From Dipteris shenzhenensis (lineage: Eukaryota; Polypodiophyta; Polypodiopsida; Gleicheniales): 64,000 nt of DNA. A program made the translations under genes and the position numbers. The notes under the pieces were generated by a model. It ran no database searches. It worked only from the letters and a program-made list of their open reading frames with translations, and had not been told where the DNA came from. This document shows, one piece after another, positions 48,701 through 60,700 of the stretch; positions within the stretch are counted from its first letter, which is position 1; every line of letters starts with the position of its first letter. Location of the stretch: assembly GCA_047967505.1 (NCBI GenBank), contig CM106540.1. One strand, given 5' to 3'.

Positions 48701-51700
48701 CTGGAGGGACCCAAGTCACAGAGATGGAGGCACGGATAGCCACGATACAGTCGGCTATAGCAGAGGCGACTAGATGGGTGGACGTGGCGAAACGGGAGCT
48801 TGCAAAGGCAACCGTTTTAGCCACCATACAGGAGCAGCAGTAGAGGGCTTCGAAGGCCCTCAACATCCGAATACGAGGGATCATGCGAGACAGCACCAGC
48901 ACCACTACGACGCCCATGGAGGAGGCGATCACCTTTGTCACCACCACCATGGGAGTCCCCGATCATGGCATATAGGGACCATGGTGAAGGGGCCTGAAGG
49001 GGGAAGAAGAGCAAGAGGGAGAGAGTGAGAGAGAGAGAGGACTCAAGTGTGCGGGTGTGAAGTGATGAGCCACACCACAAACTCATTAGTTTTATTAGGA
49101 TTAGGTTTTATCCTATGACTGTCTTAAGACAGTCATAGATGTCTTAACTTTAATAAAGGGGTGGCAATGTGCCTTTACCCCAACAACCTCCCACCTAAAG
49201 GCCAATGTGCCTAAAGGGGAGAAAAGAATAAAAATTACAGCAATATACAGTTACTGTATACAGGACCATAAAATAAAAATGGTCTCACCCTAATCCCATG
49301 ATGTGGCGGCAATGTGCAAACCGCTCAGTAGGCAAGCTCTTAGTGAGCAAATCTGCAGGATTATCATCAGTATGCACTTTCACAAGCTCAAGTCGCTTGT
49401 CTTCCAGTACCTCCCTGATGAAATGATATTTCACATCTATGTGCTTGGTCTTCTGATGAAAGACCGGATTCTTTGCCAACATGATAGCACTCTCACTATC
49501 ACAATGCAAAACCGGCATATCTCCTGTAATGCCCAAGTCTCCCACCAGCCGAGTAAGCCATATTGCTTCCTTGCAAGCCTCAGTGGCTGCAACATATTCA
49601 GCTTCAATAGTTCACAGTGCAATGCATTTCTGCAACCGAGACACCCATGATATAGCACCTCCTGCAAATGTGAAAATATAACCGGTAGTAGACTTCCGGT
49701 TATCTGCATTCCCTGCATAGTCTGAATCTGTAAAACCATGCACCAATGCATCCTGCCTACCATAGCATATGCACAAGTCTTTGGTACCCTTGAGATACCT
49801 CAAGACACCTTTCACTGCTTCCTAGTGCCGCTTGCCTGGATTTGCCATATACCTGCTGATGACTCCCACCGCAAAAGCAATATCCGGACGAGTGGCAACC
49901 ATGGCATACATCAAAGATCCAACTGCAGATGCATACGGAACCTTGGCCATTTCAGCCTTATCATCATCTGATCTGGGGCTGTCCTTGCTGCTGAGTTTTA
50001 AATGTGGAGGCAACGGGGTACTAATAGACTTCCCCCCCTCCATTTTAAAGCGCTGCAGTACTTTGTCAATGTACTCTTTCTGTGACAGAAACAAAAGTCC
50101 CTTGGACCTGTCACGAGTAATCCGCATGCCAAGAATATGATTTGCATCACCCAAGTCTTTCATGTCAAAAGACTTATGCAGTTGTTTCTTCAAAGCACTA
50201 ATCTCATGCTGAGATTTACTGGCAATAAGCATGTCATCCACATATAGAATGAGTAGCATCAAACTGCCATCCTTTGCCCGTTTGGTGTACAAGCAATGAT
50301 CGGTCTCACACCTATGATACCCTTGGGACTGCATGAAGGCATCAAACTTCTTGTACCATTCTCTTGGCGCCTGCTTGAGTCCATACAAGCTCCTCTTGAG
50401 CTTACACACAAGCTGCTCTTTCCCTTTAACAGCATATCCCTCTGGCTGACTCATATAGATCTCATCATGGAGATCTCCATGAAGAAAAGCTGTCTTCACA
50501 TCCATCTGACATAAATCCATGTCGTCATGAGCAACAAGAGCTAACACTGCTCTCAAAGTAGTCATCTTGACTACAGGGGAAAAGATCTCATCACAGTCAA
50601 TGCCCTTCTCCTGCTTAAATCCCTTGGCAACCAATCTGGCCTTATACCTCGGTAAAGCATTTGAATCCACTTTGACTTTGTAAACCCACTTGCATGGCAA
50701 AACCTTTCTACCTGCAGGTAACTGCACCAAGTCCCATGTATCATTTTGAAGTAGGGAGTCCATTTCTGACTGCATGGCTTTCTCCCACTTTTTTTTCTCT
50801 GTTCTTCCCATAGCTTCCTTGAAGCTGGAAGGCTCACCACAATCTGTCAGCATGATAAAATCAGCCACATTATTGGCTCCTGGAACAAACCTGGCAGGAG
50901 GCCGTTGTACACGGGTGCTCCTCCTAACAAAATGTTCCGGATTAGGCTGCTGTCCAGCCTGTTCTTCATGCATGACGGGTGGCTGTACCACCATATCTGG
51001 CTGTTCTACAGCCCCATCTACTGGCATATCCAGTGGTGCATCATTGGCAAAATTATCTGGCTGATTTTCAGCCTGTATACCCTCTTGAACAGGGTTATCT
51101 GCAGCAGCCTGCTGCTGCATATAAATGGGCATTCTTTGCTGTCCAACATCATCATAAATAACCCTCCTGTATTCCACAGGTTGCACGGGTTCCTTGTGTA
51201 CACTATCCTCTTTAAAGATGACATCATTGCTGCGTATAATCTTCCGTTTAACGGGATCCCATAACCTGTACCCCATTTCACCTTCGTCACCATAACCCAT
51301 AAAGATGCATCTGATAGACTTTGGATCAAGTTTGGTGCGCAGTTCTTTGCGTACATGAGCAAAGCACTCGCAACCAAATACACGTAAGTGCTTATATGAA
51401 GGTGGCTTGCCAGACCACACCTCCTCTGGCACTTTCAACTCCAAAGCCTTGTTTGGCGACCTATTAATAATGTGAACTGCTGTTTGCACGGCCTCTGCCC
51501 AAAAGCCATGGGGTAATGCAGCATAAGACAACATACATCGAACCTTCTCCTGAATAGTTCGATTCATCCGCTCACTTGCACCATTTTGAGATGCATTATG
51601 AGGAGCTGTGAGTTCCTGTTTGATGCCCTTAGCTTGGCAAAACTGCACAAAAGCATGTGACACATACTCACCCCCATTATCGGATCTGAGGCATTTCAGC

Positions 51701-54700
51701 CTGTGACCTGTCCGATTCTCAACCTGAGCGACAAATTTCTTGAAAGCATCTAAGGCATCGCCCTTATGCTTCAAGAAATAGACCCACACTTTGCGTGTGG
51801 CATCATCAATGAAAGTAATAAAATATTTTGCACCCCCTAGTGATAACTGTGGCATCTCACACAAATCAGTGTGCACTAGATCAAGTGGTGCTCTATTCTG
51901 GGGAGTTCTCCTCTTATGAGGAGTCACAGAATGCTTGCCAAATATACAATGATCACAAGTAGGCAAATCTGAAAAAGAAAGAGACGGCAGATAACCCAAG
52001 CGTGACAGTTCTTGCATTCCTTTAACAGACATGTGTCCCAACCGGCTATGCCACAATGAAACCTTTGGCAGCTCGGTTATGGCAACAACATGATTACCCA
52101 CACTGGAAACATAAAGAGGGTACAAGGTATCACTCTTAAAACCCTCAGCCACTACAGCCTGGCCATCGGTAATCACCCATTTGGAATCCCCAAATGTGGT
52201 GTGGTAACCACTGTCATCCAATAAGCCAGTGTTAATCAGATTTTTCTTGATTTGCGGCACATGGCGGACACCATCAAGCATGAATATGCGTCCATCAGGA
52301 AATACTATCTGTATACTGCCAATCCCTGCAATCTGACATGCATAGTTGTTCCCAAGATGAACAACTCCATGAGTACCTGTGTAGGAAGTAAACCACTCCC
52401 TATGAGGAGTAACATGAAAAGAAGCACCTGAATCCAAGAGCCAGGTGTGCATGTCATGGCCATCAGTAACCAAAGCATGTGCTATTACAGCAGAAGAGCA
52501 TAAAACATCATGTATGTCACTGTCACTGTCCTCTGCTGCAACATTCACTGCATCCAAGTCATCTGCCTTGGCCTTGCCTTTGCCTTTGCTTCCATTGCCT
52601 GCATCCTTTGTTTCAGCCTTCTTGGCTTTCTGATCCCGTATGAACTTGAAGCACTTAGACTTCACATGTCCCTTCTTGCCACAATAAAAGCATTCAATAT
52701 CCTTTTTGCCACGGGACTGACTGCGGGATTTGGACTTACTAGCAGATCTCCCCTTCTGCTGAGTCCTGCCTCTATCCTGTACCTGCAAGGCATTTGAAGA
52801 CTTGTTGCTCGCATTATTCTTCCTGCTCATTTCCTCCATAAGGAGAGAGCTCTCTACATCAGCATAAATAAGAGTGACATTCGAATTTGACAGGGTGGTC
52901 TTGAAAGTGTCCCAACTCTCAGGGAGGGTACACAGCAAGAAAGTAGCCTTGAACTCCTCATCAAGATTCAATCCCTGTGCAATCAGCTGTGTAAAGATGG
53001 CATTGAACTCACTCAAGTGTGAGGTCATAGCTGTACCTTCCTTCATGCGAAGATCAACCAGCTTCTTCAACCAATAAACCTTACTGGCTGAGCTCTTTTG
53101 GGCATACAATTCTTCTAGCCTTTGCCATAGACCATAAGAGGTCTTTTCAGCCTGAACATTGAACACAAGAGTGTCAGAAATAGTGAGCATGATAGCTGCC
53201 CTTGCGGACAAATCAAGCTCTTCCCAGTCATCAGCTGCCATGTCAGATGGCTTGACACCCTTCACCCTTATGGGCTTAGAAATCTTCTTTAATAGAAATA
53301 GAAGTACATTCAAGCACTGTTCTGCCCATAATGCATAATTGTGTGCTCCTTCCAGTTTCTTTATGTTCAGAATTGAAGAATCACTTCCCCCTGATGCCAT
53401 ATCAGATAAGGAAAGTATCTGACTCACTGGAAGTAAAAAAGACTGAATAAAAATTCTGATTTCTCAGAAAAAACCTGCTCTATCAAGAGCCAGGAGCACT
53501 CACAATAGTGCTGTTTTTTACTGTCAGGAAAATCTGCAGCAAAACAGTAAATGTCCCTGCAAATACTGTACCTTCTGACACACTGTACCGTGCTCAAAGA
53601 GGCATAAACAGTAATTTCAGAATGCTGCAGCTGCTCAACAAGTGCTTAGCAGTGCATAATCCGCTGACAAGGCACAAACACTGCTGTAAACACTGCTATA
53701 CTGGCTGTACTGATCACTTCTCCCACCTCAGATGAGGTATTGCACTGAGTTAATATGCATAAACCACTTGGCAAACACCCCAAAAAAAAAATGACACTTC
53801 AGCCTGTCACAAAACCTGCAACAGAAAATGGGATAAATCCCAAGCAATCACCCTTCTGCCAAGGGGATAAAATGCATCTGAAGATCTCTGTCGGTGACCC
53901 AAGTGCAATCAAACAAAATCTGGGCAGAAGCCCCTTGATCTGACACCTGAACCAAGTGAAAAACACCTCAACACTGAGGTAGTATGCAATATGAAAGTCT
54001 CTCTGACAAAATCAACCAACAGTGTAATGCATATACTGTCCTGTGTAGAAATGACATACACAGATCCCAACGTACAAACACTCAATGAGGAACCTTTTGA
54101 GCACTGTCAATGATGGACAGTTAGGGACCGAGTAAACTCGATGCGCCCTGGCCAAGCGTGGCTCAACTGAGGTTCTCTGAGTGTTGCACAAGAAAAGTGA
54201 CCTGCAAGAAAATGTCACCTCGACACTGCGGAAATCGAGGCAAATGTGTGCACTCTGGCACCACACTACCTCAAGGCATACAAAGCATCAACTACCACGC
54301 AAAAGCCCTATGATCTGCTCACCCGGAAACTGAGATTCAAGCCCAGTAAAAGCATAAAAGTCCTCTGCAAAATCAAGGCATTTCCTTCACGAAAAATAGA
54401 TAACTGTGCAATCAACCACACACTGTGGTTCTCTTCTCCTCAAGCACGAGGTAAATGAAGGTACTTGCTGTACTTTCAAGAAAACACAGTTCTGTGAACT
54501 GAAAGATGATCCTGAATCAAGAGCAGAGAGCTCTTTCTCCTTCTTTTCTTCCCACAAAAAAAAACTGTCTGTTGTACTTGATGTACCTTCACAGTATACG
54601 GAATCCCAAAAGAGAGAAGAGAAAAAAAAATCTCGAAGATCTCCCTGATGCAGCTCCCTGTACCTGCGGGGTGTAGTTCCGTACGGATGTACGGCTCCTG

Positions 54701-57700
54701 TACGGAGTCCGTACAACAGGTACGGATGTCCGTACCTGAGCGCGCGCTGCGCGCTCTGGTTCTGCGCAGCCTGGTGCAGTGCACAGGCTGCCCCTGCGCA
54801 GGCTAGCAGCTAGCAGCTGCTATACAAAAAAAAAAGCCCGCGCTCAGCTCTAGACCCGCGCCTGCGCCTGCGCCCGCGCCAGCTCCCGTGCCCGCGCTCG
54901 ATGCCCGCGCCCGCGCCCGTGCCCTGATCCGTGCCCGCGCCCGCGATGCAATGCTGTCGCTGCTCGAAGCCCCTCCGTACGGCTGTACTGACGACGTACG
55001 TCCGTACGGCGCTGCTTGCTGGCTAGGTAGAGGTCGAGGGGTAAGGTGGCTGGGCAAGGGTAGAGGGGAAAGGTGGCTCTGATACCAGTTGAAGGGGCCT
55101 GAAGGGGGAAGAAGAGCAAGAGGGAGAGAGTGAGAGAGAGAGAGAAGACTCAAGTGTGCGGGTGTGAAGTGATGAGCCACACCACAAACTCATTAGTTTT
55201 ATTAGGATTAGGTTTTATCCTATGACTGTCTTAAGACAGTCATAGATGTCTTAACTTTAATAAAGGGGTGGCAATGTGCCTTTACCCCAACACATGGCAT
55301 GTTGGGAGAGATCCCAGCCGAGAGCAGCGACACTCCGAGATTCACATGCTTGACTAGTGACACTCCGACGCCAAGCCTCTCTGCGAGTGCATCCCACCCT
55401 ATCCATGGACGAGGATTTGACACCACTACAGATTGAGCAGCGACGAGTTCTTCTGCAACAACGGGATGTTGCCCGCAAGGAGGGAAAATGGGCCGTGGTC
55501 CGAGATGGTAGGTTGTTAACCGACACCCGTCGGGCTCCCACCCGTACCTCCTAGGGGGACAGGGCCTATGAGACTCAGGTTTTCGAGACCCTAGACTGCA
55601 CCATTTGGAACTGTAATGGCACCTTATGGCCAGACCCAGGGAACTTCTTGAAGTCTTATACAGGACGAGACATAGTCTTTTACACGAAGACACACCAAAG
55701 CCCAGAGCGTCCACTACCAATAGTCAGTGGCTACACATGGGAGTCAACCTTCAGGGATGAGACGAGGGATACAGGAGGAGTCCGAGGATCAGGCAGGGTC
55801 GCAGTATTGTACAGGTCTTCCCTCGTTGGAGCCATCTCCATTGAGAGGAAGGACGCACACTCCCGATTCATGTGGATCCGGATCCAACGCACAAACACCC
55901 GTGACCTTTTCATAGCAATATGCTACTTCCCGCCAGACACATCCCACTTCGCTAGAGTGGCACGAGAGGAGGGTGAGACATCTCCATATGCACCGTTACA
56001 TCAGGATATCCAAGACCTTTCAGCCCACAGGGAAGTTCTCCTTGTTGGGGACTTCAACGCCACGACGAGCACGCGCCAGGCACCACTCTTGGACTTCCGA
56101 GATGACTCTATCATGCTACTAGACATGGACCTAGACGGAGCAGGTATGACCAGGACCTCATCGGACCAACACGGGCCTGTTACACCATATGGACACGTGC
56201 TCCTTGATTTGGGCAGTATGCATGATCTCATCATCTACACCGGGCTTGACCTATGGCCCTCCTCAGGTGGTTTTACTTGCTTCCCACACGAGGGGGCACT
56301 AATGTAGTAGATTACATCATGGGATCCCCTACCTTCACTTCATGTATCACCGACTTCACCGTAGCACCACTCCCTCCAGGAGCTGATCACACATACCTAT
56401 TCTTCACTATCGCCACCCCACGCTTAGCCACACCACACACACCACATAGGAAGCATGACACCTACCATGACATACACTTTGTTCACAGCCTCTAACCGGC
56501 CTACTCTGGACGCCTAAACAAACTCCTAACCTACATCGATCACATACCACTCATAGAGGACCGTGCTGCCCTAATTAGTCGCACACTCCACGAGGCTGCC
56601 CTCCCAATCTTTCCCCACAACACACGGTCCACTAGACCACCACCTCTTGGTTTTGTACCTTGCAACAATTGGTACGATGCGGAGTGCAAGGCTCATCGCC
56701 CATAGCTCCAATTTGAAACCAGATGTCACCTCCCGAACACACCAGACACGGTACGCAAGTACTGACATCTCGTACATCGGAAGAAGCAAGCATTTCTTCG
56801 TCGAAATGAGGAGCTGCTGCTGCACATCTTGTACAGCAGCAACTCCAAGGATTTTTGGCGGAGATTCCTTGAGCGTAGGTCCCCATCACCCGTCACCGAC
56901 ACGAGTCTAGCACACGTATGCACACCATCTTTATGATGTCCCACACCAGCCCACTCCAAATCTCATACACACACCTCGCCCCACCACTTGCACGTTGTTC
57001 ACCAGAGGTGGAGTCAAGGACGCGACATTGAAACTGCACAATGGCCGAGCGAGGATCATAGTGAAGCTATTCAATGACGTTTGCCTTGGCTTCCCTCGCA
57101 CCTGGACACTCAACACCATCACCCCCATCCACAAGGCAGGGATCCCATGGACCCGAGTAACTACAGGACTATCATGATTGGACAAGTGATGTCCAAGATC
57201 TATGCAGTTGTATTGGATGCATCGGTCAGCCTGTTCGCAGAGATGAGAGGGCTCAGAGCAGAGGGTCAGGCCGGTTTCAGGTGAGACCATGGGACTATGG
57301 ATCTCATACTCACACTCAGGAGTGTCATTGAGGAGGCCAGATCACAAAAGGAGAGGGTATACTGTTGCTTCGTGAATTTCCGCAAAGCCTTTGACACAGT
57401 ACCTCGAGCTCGTCTCATCACATGCCTACAAACACTGGGATTTAATCAAGAGATCATCTGGGCAGTCATGGCACTGTATGAGAGAGTCTCAGGCCAAGTT
57501 CGGATAGGCGCAGGTTGGACAGATGAGATCCTGAGTACCATAGGGGTCAAACAAGGTTGTCCCTTATCACCGACCCTGTTTGGCTTCTACATCGATGAGC
57601 TTGACACTTTCATGGGGGCGTTTGGAGGGACCGGTTGCTCACTTGCCGGGATCATCATCAAGATTCTTCTTTATGCAGATGACGTGGCACTCTTGTCGTC

Positions 57701-60700
57701 CACACCTGAGGGGCTCCAGCGACACCTGGATGCACTGCAGGCTTTTTGTTTATCCCATGATTTGGAGGTCAACCTTGGCAAGACCAAGGTCATGATCTTT
57801 AACACCTCTCGAGCAAACGTGCAACGGAAGCAGGTTACTTTTACTTTCGGTGGATCACCAGTTGAGATCGAATCTGACACGTCCCCAGCACTCCTGAAAA
57901 CCTCTAATATGCAAGCAAACACAAGAACACACCAACATGAGGTAACTGAGCAGGCTGCTCACCACCCAACCATGACATCTACGAGATGTGATCCCGAATC
58001 ATAAGATGTCTCCTCCGAGCCACGAGCTGAGCTACTGGCATGAGGCCTTGGGCTACGCTATGATGCAAGCGCGCGTCCGCGACTCAATCCAGGATCAGAC
58101 CTAGCACCTGGGCACGAAACTTGCTCCCATCGGCTCTCCCTGAGAACTGAACCTCTAGGCCCCTTATATAGACTCGGGCCCCAAGCGCCAAAAATAGCGA
58201 AGACCTCTAACTAGTTCGTACCCTTGCTACTCAACCCGAGAATCAAGCCTGCCTAGCTCTAAGCCTCCCCAAGCTACCTGAGCTAGTCTTGTGTACCCAC
58301 GTCGGATACCGATCTGTGCACATGACAGTATCCTCATACACTTAGTTAGGGGTCATCTTCTCCGGCCCGATCTTCCCGATGAGACCAGCTATGCAGGCCA
58401 AACTGAGCAGGGGATACGCCTCACTGGCTTGGCTAGAGAGACAATGCTTTCACTCCCACTTCTAGGACCCTCGGACCAAGGCTCTTCTCTTCCACTCCTT
58501 GGTCCGACCAGCCGGTATGTATGGCAGCCCTTGTTGGGGGCCTGACATGTCAAAGATAGAGTGGACACAGGTGGAGCGCTTGCAAATCCTCATGCTCTCA
58601 CGGATGATCCGGGGGAAACCGTCTGTACCACATCACATCATTCAAGCCGAGTTTGGTGCTTCTCCACTCCAGTTAGATGCAGCCTTTCAGACCATCACAT
58701 ATCTACACCGGGTTAGATCATATGGGGACTGCACATCAGGGAGACAGAGGTTGCCATGGTTGGCTCTCAATTCCTCCATAAGGTTGGCAACAGAGGGAGA
58801 CGAGCGATGCTGGTATGCACGGACTCACAGATGGTTTGTGAGACTAGGGTTCCACATCGATAGGATACCTCCTTTTCAGTATAGTTTAGATGCCCCTCTG
58901 GTACTCCCACCTACCATCCCGATTGGGCCACACACCAACTAGGTCATTCGAGAGGATCTCCTACAGCTACACACCTTTAGGACCTGGTTGGAGCCAAGGG
59001 AGCTTCCAGTGAAGCTGAGTTTCTACAGAGATTACTGTCTTCGTATTTCGAAGGAGGGATTCATCACACCACCGCGGTACACTGAGCTTCATATGCCTCA
59101 CTCACTACGGATCTCCATCGGACAGTTTCGGGTATCATCACACCGCCTTTGCATAGAGAGCGGCAGAGCAGATGGGATTCCTTGGGAGCATCGCTTATGC
59201 ATATTGTGCGATTGTCAGGAGGTTGAGTCGGAGGAGCATTTTATTTTCAGGTGCCCAGTGTACTACGAGATCCAAGGTTGCTACCACTGCCTCTTCAGAG
59301 ACGGCTCCAGGCTCCTTTCTAGATTCCTCACCTACCCAGATCAGAGATGCCTCACGGCATTCATTCACGAGGGGGTCCGACACAAAGAGTACTTACTCAG
59401 GCGACGAGGCTTGGCCACATCATGAGACACCTCTCAGAGCAGGATCACAGAGTTCTTCCCACTGAGTGACATTGATTGTCCACTCTCTAGCCGTAGACGT
59501 GTCAGAGACCCCGACCCGACGACCGTAGCACGACACACGAGACATCAAGGGGACACACAGATCACTCTAGGGGACCTCCCGTCATTGTTTAGACCCAGGA
59601 TACGTCCCACCGGAGTCACGATGGCTCTCGTCTTGTGTCGAGCCTCATCTACGAGATGTGATCCCGAATCATAAGATGTCTCCTCCGAGCCACGAGCTGA
59701 GCTACTGGCATGAGGCCTTGGGCTACGCTATGATGCAAGCGCGCGTCCGCGACTCAATCCAGGATCAGACCTAGCACCTGGGCACGAAACTTGCTCCCAT
59801 CGGCTCTCCCTGAGAACTGAACCTCTAGGCCCCTTATATAGACTCGGGCCCCAAGCGCCAAAAATAGCGAAGACCTCTAACTAGTTCGTACCCTTGCTAC
59901 TCAACCCGAGAATCAAGCCTGCCTAGCTCTAAGCCTCCCCAAGCTACCTGAGCTAGTCTTGTGTACCCACGTCGGATACCGATCTGTGCACATGACAGTA
60001 TCCTCATACACTTAGTTAGGGGTCATCTTCTCCGGCCCGATCGTCTTCTCCAGCGTCCCATCACCAGCTATGCACCAGCCAGGGTGACATGACATATGGA
60101 GGAATCCGCTCCGCTCCAGTCCTTTTCTTTTCTTTTCATTGTTACATCCAGATGTATTTGATTATGTATGATCAGACTTAGGGTTCAGCACGGGTGATGA
60201 TGCTCGTTTCAGTAGCTCCACCTTTACTGTGATTTGTATCAGGTTTTCTTTCAGTCTCATAGACCCATCGGTCTTCCGAAGACTCTAATAAAATTTCTTT
60301 CTTTCTTCTCACCTCCATTTTTGAGCTTCTATTTGCTTGCCCTAGCCTACAAGGCTCATATTCATTCGTCAAGTATCATGACAAGTGAAGTACAAGACTT
60401 TATAGGCTACACATTCACACACTAGCACCAAGTGCATATGACTCACACATGAACTAGTTCTAGATCTCCTAGTACATCAACCAAACACATCTCACACACT
60501 CTTTGACTATGAAATCTCCCCCCCCCACACACACACACAGAGACCATTAAAACCCTCTAGAATGTTTATACAAACTAACCACAACTTCTACCACAAATGA
60601 CTTCTCACTTCTCCTATGAATGCATGTTGCACGCACGTGTTTGTTGAGATTTTGAGAGAGAGAGAGAGACCTTCAAAAGTTCAGAAGGACGAAAACCTCC

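Larger units (their letters stand above)
48985..55292 (-). mobile_element. Nearly intact, very young Ty1-copia retrotransposon
   Basis: LTRs 48985-49185 and 55090-55292 (TGAAGGGG...CCCCAACA) are identical except for two bases of GA-run length, and are flanked by target duplication CATGG (48980-48984, 55293-55297). The primer-binding site is at 55075-55087 and the polypurine tract (AGGTGGGAGGT on the minus strand) at 49187-49197. Gag-pol runs from 53400 to about 49285 with only two in-frame stops. The leader between 5' LTR and gag ATG is long (about 1.7 kb). It inserted into the LINE, inside the TGA intron, in the gene's own orientation. Confidence 0.97.
48001..60300 (+). mobile_element. Long LINE, interrupted by copia and by two identical 397-bp repeats
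   Basis: Parts in order on + : ORF1-like (48026-48960), [copia 48985-55292], ORF1 end/linker (55300-55560), endonuclease (55640-56320), RT (57000-57880), [insert with repeat 1 to 58372], post-RT linker and CCHC (58373-59425), 3' region [repeat 2 59646-60042], 3' UTR with AATAAA near 60288. The pieces are co-linear with the truncated relative at 40.76-42.49 kb. The LINE itself totals roughly 5 kb. Frameshifts in all parts show it is dead. RT features (FADD/YADD followed by LGKTKVMIFN, CCHC after a long linker) differ from the L1 copies; I do not assign a clade. Confidence 0.75.
38652..60670 (-). other. 22,019-bp TGA intron filled with nested retroelements
   Basis: Bounded by donor GTCTCT (60670) and acceptor GGCCAG (38652). 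Contents from left to right: local duplications, a LINE 3' half, L1 endonuclease fragment, gypsy LTR with leader, L1 RT fragment, gypsy RNase H fragment, CTACC minisatellite, then a long LINE. The LINE is split by a young copia and by two identical 397-bp repeats. Confidence 0.9.

Noticed and set aside
57976-60042. The two 397-bp repeats as LTRs of a single element
   Set aside because: The sequence between them is co-linear LINE continuing from left of the first copy, and no primer-binding site follows copy 1.
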